DNA of 64,000 nucleotides from Chryseolinea sp. H1M3-3 (lineage in GTDB: Bacteria; Bacteroidota; Bacteroidia; Cytophagales; Cyclobacteriaceae): assembly GCF_029360725.1 (NCBI RefSeq), contig NZ_JARKMY010000001.1:496001-560000 (forward strand). Reading direction: 5' to 3'. The translations under genes were made by a program, and so were the position numbers. The notes beneath the pieces are model-generated. The model was not told the DNA's origin, ran no database searches, and worked only from the letters and a program-made list of their open reading frames with translations. Within the stretch, counting starts at the first letter, position 1; the number at the start of each line of letters is the position of its first letter. Of this stretch, positions 1 through 8,278 are shown piece after piece.

Positions 1-1460
1 ATCAATTTAATCTGGAATACCTTCAAAACGATAATTGGGAATGGGCTCGTCCTGAAACCAACGACAGTAAACGGCCAGTCCTAAAAGCTTTCTACAGAAA
101 AAAGTCGGATTTGTATCATGTAGACGAAGAGGCATTTGATCTACATGTCAACCCCGTTCTGTACCTGGGATATGGGGACGATTCGAGGAGAGAGGACGCA
201 TTTTTAATCAATGGCCGTGGTGTTGAAGTCAGGGGCATGGTGGATAAGAAAGTTGGATTTTACAGTTATCTCACCGACAATCAAGCTGTTTTACCTTCCT
301 ATGTGTGGGAGCAGATGGCACAAAACCCGGTCATCCCCCATGAAGGTTTTTGGAAAGAATATAAAAATGGCCAGGGTGTTGATTTTCTACAAGCTCGCGG
401 ATACATCACCTTCGAGGCTACCAAACACATCAACATGCAGTTTGGTCACGACCGGTTTTTCGTTGGCAATGGATATCGTTCTCTGATTTTTTCTGACTTT
501 GCTCCACCCGCATGGTTTATAAAGGGAAATGTAAATGTCTGGAAGATCAATTACATGTTCGTCGTCAACCAAATGACAGCCGATGTGACCGGCGGGTTGG
601 GTGGTCTTCGGGATAACAAAGGCGGGTATCCAAATAAGTTTAACGCACTTCATCACCTTAGCATCAACATCGGTAAAAAATTGAATATCGGCGTTTTTGA
701 AGCTGTTATTTTCAGTGCCGATGATTCTACCGGCACCGATCATTTCAGGTTGGACTATCTGAATCCCATCATTTTTTACCGTGCTATAGAACAACAAAAT
801 GGAAGCAGCGACAATGTGCTGCTCGGTTTTGATTTCAAGTGGAATGCCGCGAGAAAAATTTCGTTTTACGGACAATTGTTATTGGATGAATTCGTCATTG
901 ATAACATCCGCGATGGCAATGGATGGTGGGCAAATAAGTTTGCCGTACAGGGCGGAGGAAAATATGTGGATGCATTTGGTTTGCCAAATCTGGACCTCCA
1001 GGGAGAAATAAACATTATAAGACCCTATACTTATTCGCATACCACCAACTACGGAAATTACTCCAGCTATAAACAGCCGATTGCCCATCCATTGGGGGCA
1101 AATCTTACAGAGTTCGTTGGGATTCTTCGTTACCAGCCCTTGCCGCGATTAAATGTGGTGGCGAAACTGGTCTTTACAAAAACAGGCAGGGATACGACCG
1201 GTGTAAATTGGGGCGGCAATATTTTAAAAAGTAGTTCAACCCGACAGCAGGAGTATGGAAATACAATAGGCCAGGGTATTTCAAATGATATTTTGTTTGG
1301 AAGCTTTTCGGTTTCATGGATGTTAAAGCATAATCTGTTTATCGATGCCAATGTAGTTATTCGTAAAAGCGAAAGTCCGTTGCCGGCGTACAACAATAAT
1401 ACGACTATAAGTTCCTTAGCTTTGCGCTGGAATATTCCGAAACGGCTTTACGAATTTTAA
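1..1460 (+). CDS. RemB/Wzi-like outer-membrane beta-barrel protein (5' end missing)
   Basis: The frame is open from base 3 to the stop at 1458-1460, so the gene begins before the window; the TTG at 111 is not the true start. About 485 residues are visible. The protein is rich in alternating aromatic and polar strands and contains FGHDRFFVGNGYRSLIFSDF, which resembles the conserved block of Wzi capsule-assembly proteins and the gliding protein RemB of Bacteroidota. The expected location is the outer membrane, in surface polysaccharide assembly or motility. It ends in aromatic-containing strands (RLYEF at the terminus), as outer-membrane barrels often do. The stop overlaps the start of the ABC exporter by one base (TAATG), so the two are probably co-translated. 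The family call is from memory of the motif, without a search. Confidence 0.72.
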   Translation, partial: QFNLEYLQNDNWEWARPETNDSKRPVLKAFYRKKSDLYHVDEEAFDLHVNPVLYLGYGDDSRREDAFLINGRGVEVRGMVDKKVGFYSYLTDNQAVLPSYVWEQMAQNPVIPHEGFWKEYKNGQGVDFLQARGYITFEATKHINMQFGHDRFFVGNGYRSLIFSDFAPPAWFIKGNVNVWKINYMFVVNQMTADVTGGLGGLRDNKGGYPNKFNALHHLSINIGKKLNIGVFEAVIFSADDSTGTDHFRLDYLNPIIFYRAIEQQNGSSDNVLLGFDFKWNAARKISFYGQLLLDEFVIDNIRDGNGWWANKFAVQGGGKYVDAFGLPNLDLQGEINIIRPYTYSHTTNYGNYSSYKQPIAHPLGANLTEFVGILRYQPLPRLNVVAKLVFTKTGRDTTGVNWGGNILKSSSTRQQEYGNTIGQGISNDILFGSFSVSWMLKHNLFIDANVVIRKSESPLPAYNNNTTISSLALRWNIPKRLYEF

Positions 1461-3292
1461 TGAAAACGTTCTTTCGTATTTTTAATTATGCACCTAACCT
1501 GGCACCACGCCTTGTTCAGTTTCTGATTTTTTCGGTGTTCGGAATTATATTTAGTGTGACCAACATTGCCTTGGTGGTACCCATGTTCGGAATGTTATAC
1601 AAGAACCGGGACAGCAGTAATGTTGTTGTACCGGCTAACCTACCGGATTTCACCTTCAGTATCAACTACGCCATCGAATTATTCGATTACTACTTTACGC
1701 GGGTTATCCGCGATCACGGCCCAACGACTGCACTATTGTTCATCTGCGTGCTGGTGATTATTAGTATCCTGCTAAAAAATCTTTTCCAGTATATGGAGCG
1801 CATGGTAGCCTCTCACGTGAAGGTTGATGTGGTGAAAAATTTACGCATGCACATCTTTAAAAATGTTTCTCAACTTCATATCGGATATTTCAACGATCAG
1901 CGAAAAGGCGATTTAATTTCAAGATTTACAAATGATGTAGCGGAAGTTGAAAATGCGGTTGTCAATAGTTTGAAGTTCGTGCTAAAAGAACCTATTACTA
2001 TCATCGTGTATTTTGGTGTTCTATTTTTCATTTCGGCCAAGCTTACATTCTTTACATTAATTGTATTGCCTATTACTGGTGGGCTTTTAGCTGAACTTAT
2101 TAAGCGTCTGAAAAAACGTGCCTTTCAAAGTCAGGAGTCCTTAGGAAGAATTGTAAATATTCTGGACGAAACATTTGGTGGTATGCGGATCGTGAATGCT
2201 TTTAATGCTCGCAATTTTATTCTTAGGAAAATTGACAAAGAAACGACTTATCATAGGCACGTAAATCTTTCCATCGCGCGAAAAAATGAGTTGGCCTCTC
2301 CGGTATCCGAAACAATAGGAGTTATGATTGTAGCGGGAATATTATACTTCGGAGGCTCTCTTGTGTTAAGTGAAGACTCGAGTCTAAGTCCTGAAGGATT
2401 TATTGCTTTCCTCGGCCTTTTTGCGCAAGTGATCCAACCTGCCAAAAATTTTTCAAACGGCATTACCTCCGTTCAAAAAGGAACTGTTTCTGCACAACGC
2501 ATTTTTGATACGATTGACATTGAACCATTGGTGAAGAATAAACCTAATCCCGTATTTCTTCAAGATTTCAAAAAAGATATTGTATTTAAGAACGTAAGCT
2601 TTGCATACGAACGCGAATTGGTTCTAAAAGAGGTCAACCTCACGGTAGAAAAAGGAAAAACCATTGCCCTCATCGGTCCATCAGGTGGAGGCAAATCTAC
2701 CTTGGCAGATCTGGTGCCCCGGTTCTATGATCCGACCGAAGGTGAAGTTTTACTAGACGGTGTTTCCCTTGCGGACTATGATATTGAATCTTTGCGAAAG
2801 CAAATGGGTGTGGTGACGCAGGAGTCTATTCTTTTTAATGATAGCATTTTCAACAACATTGCTTTCGGAATGGAAAATGTTAGGGAGGAAGATGTCATTC
2901 ACGCAGCCAAGGTAGCGCATGCCCATGAATTCATAGTGCAAATGGAAAATGGATACCAGACTACCATTGGGGAGCGGGGTTCAAAATTATCCGGTGGCCA
3001 GCGACAGCGCATAAGCATCGCTCGCGCCGTATTAAAAAATCCCCCAATCTTAATTTTAGATGAAGCAACCTCTGCGCTGGACTCAGAATCCGAAAGGTTG
3101 GTACAAGATGCCCTGAATAACCTGATGAAAAATCGAACCTCTATAATCATCGCGCATCGGCTTAGCACCATTCAGCACGCCGATGAAATCATTGTGATAC
3201 AAAACGGCCAAATTATAGAACGTGGTAAACATGACGCGCTTTTAGAAGGAGAAGGATTGTACAGGAAATTGATTGAGATCCAAAAAGTGTAG
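1460..3292 (+). CDS. ABC exporter, fused permease and ATPase (MsbA-like)
   Basis: This is a 610-aa half-transporter that would act as a homodimer in the inner membrane. The N-terminal part (about residues 15-330) is a six-helix ABC exporter membrane domain. The nucleotide-binding domain follows: Walker A GPSGGGKST near 406, Q-loop VTQES, signature LSGGQRQRISIARAV near 510, Walker B LILDEATSALD near 530 and the switch histidine in AHRLST near 564. All catalytic elements are intact. Length and order match MsbA/LipidA-exporter relatives, but the substrate cannot be read from sequence. Coupling to the preceding Wzi/RemB-like gene suggests a lipid or glycolipid destined for the envelope. It is called by family only, since many Bacteroidota carry several such exporters. 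Confidence 0.9.
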   Translation: MKTFFRIFNYAPNLAPRLVQFLIFSVFGIIFSVTNIALVVPMFGMLYKNRDSSNVVVPANLPDFTFSINYAIELFDYYFTRVIRDHGPTTALLFICVLVIISILLKNLFQYMERMVASHVKVDVVKNLRMHIFKNVSQLHIGYFNDQRKGDLISRFTNDVAEVENAVVNSLKFVLKEPITIIVYFGVLFFISAKLTFFTLIVLPITGGLLAELIKRLKKRAFQSQESLGRIVNILDETFGGMRIVNAFNARNFILRKIDKETTYHRHVNLSIARKNELASPVSETIGVMIVAGILYFGGSLVLSEDSSLSPEGFIAFLGLFAQVIQPAKNFSNGITSVQKGTVSAQRIFDTIDIEPLVKNKPNPVFLQDFKKDIVFKNVSFAYERELVLKEVNLTVEKGKTIALIGPSGGGKSTLADLVPRFYDPTEGEVLLDGVSLADYDIESLRKQMGVVTQESILFNDSIFNNIAFGMENVREEDVIHAAKVAHAHEFIVQMENGYQTTIGERGSKLSGGQRQRISIARAVLKNPPILILDEATSALDSESERLVQDALNNLMKNRTSIIIAHRLSTIQHADEIIVIQNGQIIERGKHDALLEGEGLYRKLIEIQKV

Positions 3293-3407
3293 CAAGGAGG
3301 CAAGCCGTAATCGAAATGTTTTGGATGTCGACCCGAGAATATAATTAACATAAAAACCATTCATCCATATACCCGGTTTGTTGTAACGGATAACTTTTCG
3401 CCAAAAC

Positions 3408-3438
3408 TTTCAACGATACAAAAATTCCGCTACCTTTA
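3408..3438 (+). promoter_or_regulatory. Candidate Bacteroidota-type promoter for the small membrane protein and comM
   Basis: TACCTTTA at 3431-3438 differs by one base from the phylum's -7 element TAnnTTTG. A TTTC lies 19 bases upstream (3408-3411), near the expected -33 position. The predicted start, about 7 bases downstream, would give a short leader before the ATG at 3462. The assignment rests on motif and spacing only. Confidence 0.35.
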
Positions 3439-3461
3439 ACTAAACACGAGTAACCGCACAA

Positions 3462-3788
3462 ATGACAAAGAACAGGCTAATCTTCTATGCAATTTTCGCA
3501 GCATTTAACCTGGGGGCATTTATCTTTACCCTAATTCTTGAGAATAATACTTCCATGTTGTTTAGTATGGTTCAATACGTTCCATGGTTTAAATATGGGG
3601 CACTGTTAGGTTTAATTTTAGTTATAATAGACGTTATCTGGTCATGGTTTATCAATCGCGAAACACAAAAAGAAAAAGCCGCGCTAACGCACGAGCTCAA
3701 CACGTTGAAGGCAAAACTTTTCGATCTTCAGGAAGAATCAAAGTCACTCAACATTCCCAAAACCCCCACAACTCCCAAGAACGGGTAA
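3462..3788 (+). CDS. Small two-helix membrane protein with coiled coil
   Basis: This 108-aa protein is not recognised. It has two hydrophobic segments (about residues 7-27 and 45-65) separated by a short polar stretch, then a charged heptad-like region (about 68-95, EKAALTHELNTLKAKLFDLQ) and a proline/threonine-rich tail. The layout predicts an inner-membrane hairpin with a cytoplasmic coiled coil, possibly an oligomerising adaptor. It ends 16 bases before the start of the ComM-like gene, so the two are likely co-transcribed, though no functional link can be claimed. Confidence 0.75.
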   Translation: MTKNRLIFYAIFAAFNLGAFIFTLILENNTSMLFSMVQYVPWFKYGALLGLILVIIDVIWSWFINRETQKEKAALTHELNTLKAKLFDLQEESKSLNIPKTPTTPKNG

Positions 3789-3804
3789 TTAACAGTTTTC
3801 AATT

Positions 3805-5343
3805 ATGGTAGCCAAGACCTTTGGAGGAGCAGTCCACGGGGTTGACGCGCGTACCATCATGGTCGAAGTAAGCGTAGACCAGGGACTCCGTTATTTTATG
3901 AGCGGCCTACCGGATAGTGCTGTCAAGGAAAGTCAGCATCGCGTGGAGTCAGCGCTGAAAAGTGCAGATTATTTTATGCCGCGAAAAAAAACAGTTGTAA
4001 ACCTCGCGCCTGCCGATATCAAAAAAGAAGGCTCTGCCTATGATTTGGGTATCGCACTTTGCATTCTTAAAGCCTCTGGCCAGATCCTGACAGAGAAACT
4101 AGAGGAATACATCATTATGGGCGAATTAGCTCTAGACGGCACGTTGCGCCCTATCAAGGGTGTGCTCCCGATAGCGATGCAAGCAAGGCGAGAAAATTTC
4201 AAAGGCTTTATCCTGCCGGCAGATAATGCCAAAGAAGCCGCGATTGTCGATGGACTTGAAGTGTATCCCGTGACAACCCTGCGGGAAGCCGTTAATTTTT
4301 TGGAGGGAAATATGGTCATCGAATCCGTGCATATTGATGCACGCGATGTTTTTTCAGCAAAGCTGAATTTCTACGATACAGATTTTAAAGATGTGCAGGG
4401 TCAGGAGAATATAAAACGTGCTCTCGAAATTGCTGCCGCCGGCGGCCACAACGTAATTATGATTGGTCCGCCGGGAGCGGGTAAAACGATGCTAGCGAAA
4501 AGGCTACCGACAATTTTACCTCCACTGACTTTAAACGAAGCATTGGAGACGACAAAAATCCATTCAGTCGCCGGACGTATCCAACGCAATTCATCACTAA
4601 TGACTACCAGGCCATTCCGCGCACCACATCATACAATTTCTGATGTTGCCCTTGTGGGTGGTGGGGGAAATCCTCAGCCGGGAGAAATTTCGCTCGCTAA
4701 TAATGGGGTTTTATTTTTGGACGAACTGCCTGAATTTAAACGCACCGTATTAGAAGTCATGCGGCAGCCAATGGAGGAACGTAGGGTAACTATTTCACGG
4801 GCAAAAGTGTCGTTGGAATATCCCGCAAACTTTATGTTAATCGCAAGCATGAACCCTTGCCCCTGCGGATATTACAATCATCCTGAAAAAGAATGTGTAT
4901 GTGGGCCAGGCGTCGTGCAGCGTTATCTAAGTCGAATAAGCGGACCATTGCTTGACCGTATCGATTTGCATGTTGAAGTTGTTCCCGTGAGTTTTGATGA
5001 GATGACCGCCAATCGGAAATCAGAAAACAGTACTGAAATTAGGGAACGCGTGGTGAGAGCCCGTGAAATTCAAGGTGAAAGATTTAAGGGTCAGGAAAGC
5101 GTGTACTGCAATGCGATGATGGCGTCTAACCAGGTTAAAGAAATTTGTGCTGTAACTGAGGCGGGTAAAAGTTTATTGAAAACTGCTATGGAAAGACTGG
5201 GGCTCTCAGCGCGTGCGTACGATCGAATTTTGAAAGTCTCCCGAACGGTGGCTGATCTCGCCGGTTCCGCAGAGATTAAAACCGAACATTTAGCGGAAGC
5301 AATCCAGTATAGAAGTTTGGATAGAGATGGTTGGGCCGGTTAA
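3805..5343 (+). CDS. comM: ComM/YifB family Mg-chelatase-like AAA+ ATPase
   Basis: The 512-aa length is standard for this family. The N-terminal domain (about 20-170) is the ChlI/Lon-protease-like fold. The AAA+ module follows, with Walker A GPPGAGKT near 221, Walker B VLFLDELPEF, and the MNPCPCGYY segment near 349 that typifies YifB/ComM, with a cysteine cluster just after it (CVCGPG). The C-terminal Mg-chelatase helical domain is at about 405-505. In naturally competent bacteria, ComM is a branch-migration helicase that helps integrate transformed DNA. A ComEA-like helix-hairpin-helix protein elsewhere in the window (33977-34897) fits DNA uptake, but the remaining competence genes are not here. 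A short dyad TCCCTTACAAGGGA lies just past the stop (5350-5363). Confidence 0.93.
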   Translation: MVAKTFGGAVHGVDARTIMVEVSVDQGLRYFMSGLPDSAVKESQHRVESALKSADYFMPRKKTVVNLAPADIKKEGSAYDLGIALCILKASGQILTEKLEEYIIMGELALDGTLRPIKGVLPIAMQARRENFKGFILPADNAKEAAIVDGLEVYPVTTLREAVNFLEGNMVIESVHIDARDVFSAKLNFYDTDFKDVQGQENIKRALEIAAAGGHNVIMIGPPGAGKTMLAKRLPTILPPLTLNEALETTKIHSVAGRIQRNSSLMTTRPFRAPHHTISDVALVGGGGNPQPGEISLANNGVLFLDELPEFKRTVLEVMRQPMEERRVTISRAKVSLEYPANFMLIASMNPCPCGYYNHPEKECVCGPGVVQRYLSRISGPLLDRIDLHVEVVPVSFDEMTANRKSENSTEIRERVVRAREIQGERFKGQESVYCNAMMASNQVKEICAVTEAGKSLLKTAMERLGLSARAYDRILKVSRTVADLAGSAEIKTEHLAEAIQYRSLDRDGWAG

Positions 5344-5492
5344 AACAAATCCCTTACAAGGGAGATTGCCTAAACGAAATTTTGAAGAGTGTCTTGAGCT
5401 ATTGTTAGCATCTCGGCATTTGGTCTGGCAAACCAAAGAGGCGCCTGTTACCTAATCACTTTACAAAAATCATCTTATCTTCGTAAAGAAAC

Positions 5493-6413
5493 ATGTTTAT
5501 GCAAACCATACTAGGTGCAAATGGAAGCATTGGCCAGGAACTTTCGCTGAACCTCCCGAAATACACTAGCCAAATTCGCCAAGTAAGCCGGCAGCCCAGA
5601 AAAGTAAATGCTTCTGATGAGACGGTTCACGCCGATTTATTAAACTACCCACAGACGGAAAAGGCCGTTGCAGGAAGTGCCATTGTATACTTACTTGCCG
5701 GGCTCAAATACGACACCAAAACCTGGCAGGAGCAATGGCCTAAGCTAATGCGTAATACCATTGATGCTTGTAAAAAACATAACAGCAAGCTCGTGTTCTT
5801 TGACAACGTTTATGCATATGGTTTGGTAAGGGGCTCTATGAACGAAGAAACTCCCTTCAACCCGATTAGTAAGAAGGGAGAAGTCCGCGCGCGCATTGCT
5901 ACCATGTTATTAGATGAAATCAAGCAAAGAAATCTTGATGCTATGATTGTGAGGTCTGCTGATTTTTACGGCCCGCATGTTGTTCAGAGTATGATCCACA
6001 GTACTGTTACGGAAAGACTGAAAGCAGGAAAGAAGCCCCAATGGATCGGCGATCCAAAGGCTATCCATAGCTTTACTTATACACCGGATGCCGGAAAGAC
6101 GGTTGCTATTCTTGGTAATACTCCTACCGCGTTTAATCAGACATGGCACGCACTTACAAGTAATGAAGCCATAACAGGAGAAGACTTTATTCGAACGGCC
6201 TGTGAAGCAAAAGGCATAACTTTTAGGGGAGTAAGCAGGCTGCCTAAGTTTGGAGTTAGGATACTGGGATTATTTGTACCCGTACTTAGTGAAATCGTGG
6301 AGATGATGTATCAATTTGAAAACGATTATATTTTCAATAGCAGTAAAGCAGAAAAAGCGATGGGCATGCGCGCTACTTCTTATAAAGATGGAATTGCTTC
6401 AATAATCGTTTAG
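5493..6413 (+). CDS. NAD-dependent epimerase/dehydratase family protein (extended SDR)
   Basis: This 306-aa protein has the N-terminal Rossmann motif GANGSIG at residues 8-14, a VYLLAGL strand near 67-73 where SDRs read the nicotinamide pocket, and a VYAYG segment (NVYAYGLV, near 106-113) carrying the tyrosine of the SDR active site in modified form, without the usual YxxxK lysine spacing. Both ATG codons at 5493 and 5499 are possible starts; the second begins directly at the first beta strand. It probably acts on a nucleotide-sugar or similar small substrate in the cytoplasm. TATCTTCG at 5476-5483 resembles the -7 promoter element. The substrate is unknown and there is no obvious operon partner. 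Confidence 0.8.
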   Translation: MFMQTILGANGSIGQELSLNLPKYTSQIRQVSRQPRKVNASDETVHADLLNYPQTEKAVAGSAIVYLLAGLKYDTKTWQEQWPKLMRNTIDACKKHNSKLVFFDNVYAYGLVRGSMNEETPFNPISKKGEVRARIATMLLDEIKQRNLDAMIVRSADFYGPHVVQSMIHSTVTERLKAGKKPQWIGDPKAIHSFTYTPDAGKTVAILGNTPTAFNQTWHALTSNEAITGEDFIRTACEAKGITFRGVSRLPKFGVRILGLFVPVLSEIVEMMYQFENDYIFNSSKAEKAMGMRATSYKDGIASIIV

Positions 6414-6720
6414 ACCAATTTTGCAAAATATCTATTGCCAATCCAGATTAATAATCTCTTACGGGAGCCGAATTTAAAAAATGGACGTCCTTGGCTGCGG
6501 AATCGCTATTTTCTTTCTCATTGACATTCTATTAGTATTTATTCTACCTACCCAATATAGATGGGTTGGATAGACGCTTTCTTAATGAATAATTAACTAT
6601 TTAATTGGTCACTCACAGAAATCTCGACCGATAATGATTTTCGTCATAGGTGAATCTTGGAGAACAATCTAATTTGATTCCACAAAAAATTATACGTCTT
6701 ATTGTTATTGTTGTCGCTCT
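6414..6720. other. Intergenic stretch, 307 bases, no convincing gene
   Basis: The region between the epimerase and the methyltransferase is AT-rich. It contains one ATG-started frame of 30 codons (6481-6573) that would encode a single hydrophobic helix ending in TQYRWVG; nothing else supports it as a gene. I saw no strong terminator hairpin and no RNA gene. Confidence 0.5.
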
Positions 6721-7977
6721 ATGAACTGCAGATTTTGTAAAAAACCGCTCACTGTAAAATTCGTTGATCTTGTTAATAGCCCCCCGTCAAATTCTTTCTT
6801 AACAGAAGAGCAATTGAACGTACCGGAGGTCTATCTTCCGCTAAGTATCTTCGTATGTGATTCCTGTTACCTCGTTCAAATTGACGAATACAAGAAGGCT
6901 AAAGAGATATTCAATGGCGACTATGTATATTTTTCATCATATTCCAAAAGTTGGGTCGAACATGCCAAGCAATACGTTGAGGCCATGATCGAACGCTTTG
7001 GGTACAATGAAAATTCTTTTGTTATTGAAATCGCGTCAAACGATGGCTACCTGTTGCAACATTTTAAAGAAAGAGGCGTACCTGTCTTAGGCGTTGAGCC
7101 AACAAAAAACACAGCTAACGTGGCGATCTTAAAAGGCATTCCCACCTTCATAGATTACTTTAGTACCGAATTTGCAAATAAGCTTAGCCACCGCAAAAAG
7201 AAAGCTAATTTGCTTGTTGGAAATAATGTTCTTGCACATGTTCCTGACATCGATGATTTTGTTGAGGGACTAAAGGTAGCTTTGCGACGTGACGGCGTGA
7301 TTACCATGGAATTTCCACATCTTTTAAAATTGGTGGAAGACTGTCAGTTCGATACGATCTATCACGAACATTTTTCTTACTTATCTTTCACTACTGTAAA
7401 GAAAATTTTTGAGGCACATGCCTTAGAGTTATTTGATGTTGAAGAAACTCCCACGCATGGCGGTTCTCTTCGGATATTTGCCAAGCATAAAAAAGATACC
7501 AACAAAAAAATCTCTACACACGTAAATGAGATGTTATTGAAGGAGCAAGCAGCCGGCATGACCACTATGGCCTACTATCAAAATTTTCAATTGAGAGTAG
7601 ATGATCTAAAATATAAGCTATTGGGCTTCCTGTTAGAGCAAAAAAATTCAGCAAAAAAAGTTGCCGCTTACGGAGCAGCAGCAAAAGGAAATACATTTCT
7701 GAATTATGCCGGTATCAAAGGCAATGACTTGATTGACTTTGTCGTAGATGCTGCGCCATCAAAGCAAGGCAAGTTCCTCCCCGGAAGTCATATACCTGTA
7801 TTCGATGAAGAAAAAATAAAGACATCACGGCCAGACTACATCATTATTCTTCCATGGAATCTCAAGGAAGAAATTATGGAACAACTTTCTTATGTTAGCG
7901 AGTGGGGTTGTCAGTTCGTTGTATTCATTCCGGATTTTAAGATCTTCAATTCAACCATTACGACGAAGGCAGCGTAA
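6721..7977 (+). CDS. SAM-dependent sugar C-methyltransferase-type enzyme
   Basis: This 418-aa protein has the three-part layout of the TylC3/NovU/EvaC family. An N-terminal zinc-binding region carries CxxC pairs at residues 3/6 and 46/49. A class I methyltransferase domain has motif I EIASNDGYLL near 102 and an acidic GVEPT after the second strand. The C-terminal C-methyltransferase domain starts near 300 with AAYGAAAKGNTFLNY. Characterised relatives methylate C-3 of dTDP-4-keto-deoxysugars, making branched sugars for O-antigens or natural products; homologues also occur with other substrates. A role in surface glycan synthesis is inferred, consistent with epimerase, FdtA-like and glycosyltransferase genes elsewhere in the window, although no complete sugar cluster surrounds it. 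Confidence 0.85.
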   Translation: MNCRFCKKPLTVKFVDLVNSPPSNSFLTEEQLNVPEVYLPLSIFVCDSCYLVQIDEYKKAKEIFNGDYVYFSSYSKSWVEHAKQYVEAMIERFGYNENSFVIEIASNDGYLLQHFKERGVPVLGVEPTKNTANVAILKGIPTFIDYFSTEFANKLSHRKKKANLLVGNNVLAHVPDIDDFVEGLKVALRRDGVITMEFPHLLKLVEDCQFDTIYHEHFSYLSFTTVKKIFEAHALELFDVEETPTHGGSLRIFAKHKKDTNKKISTHVNEMLLKEQAAGMTTMAYYQNFQLRVDDLKYKLLGFLLEQKNSAKKVAAYGAAAKGNTFLNYAGIKGNDLIDFVVDAAPSKQGKFLPGSHIPVFDEEKIKTSRPDYIIILPWNLKEEIMEQLSYVSEWGCQFVVFIPDFKIFNSTITTKAA

Positions 7978-8278
7978 CAAGGAACTACGTCAAATTTATT
8001 ATTAGTTTATACTATTGCGTTGCATGTTCGAATGTGAACGTTAATTTTCATATATGTACAGCGTTTAGGACGCTCGTGCCTTATCCGTGCCATACAACAA
8101 CATTTCGAGTAGGGAACAAAAATTGCCATTGCACATCCGGCATTTCGAAATCCAGGGTTCAACCATTTATTGATATAGGGTTTATAAGTCGGTTGAACCC
8201 TTACTTCGAAACAAAAAACTGTCACGGTCTACAACCTTTTTCGGTTTGCTGACATCATCTTAACCAAACCTGCTTCCC
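7978..8278. other. Intergenic stretch, 301 bases, no supported gene
   Basis: Two overlapping frames of about 70 codons run through this stretch on opposite strands (8007-8225 and 8034-8252). Neither has a recognisable domain, signal peptide or amphipathic pattern, and both are cysteine-rich in an unstructured way. I treat the region as the leader of the downstream permease plus spacer. Confidence 0.5.

Noticed and set aside
387-875. 162-codon minus-strand frame inside the RemB/Wzi-like gene
   Set aside because: The plus-strand protein has a clear family motif across the same bases; the antisense product has no recognisable feature.
8007-8252. Two overlapping frames of about 72 codons on opposite strands before the FtsX permease
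   Set aside because: Neither has a domain, signal or plausible start context, and they are mutually exclusive.
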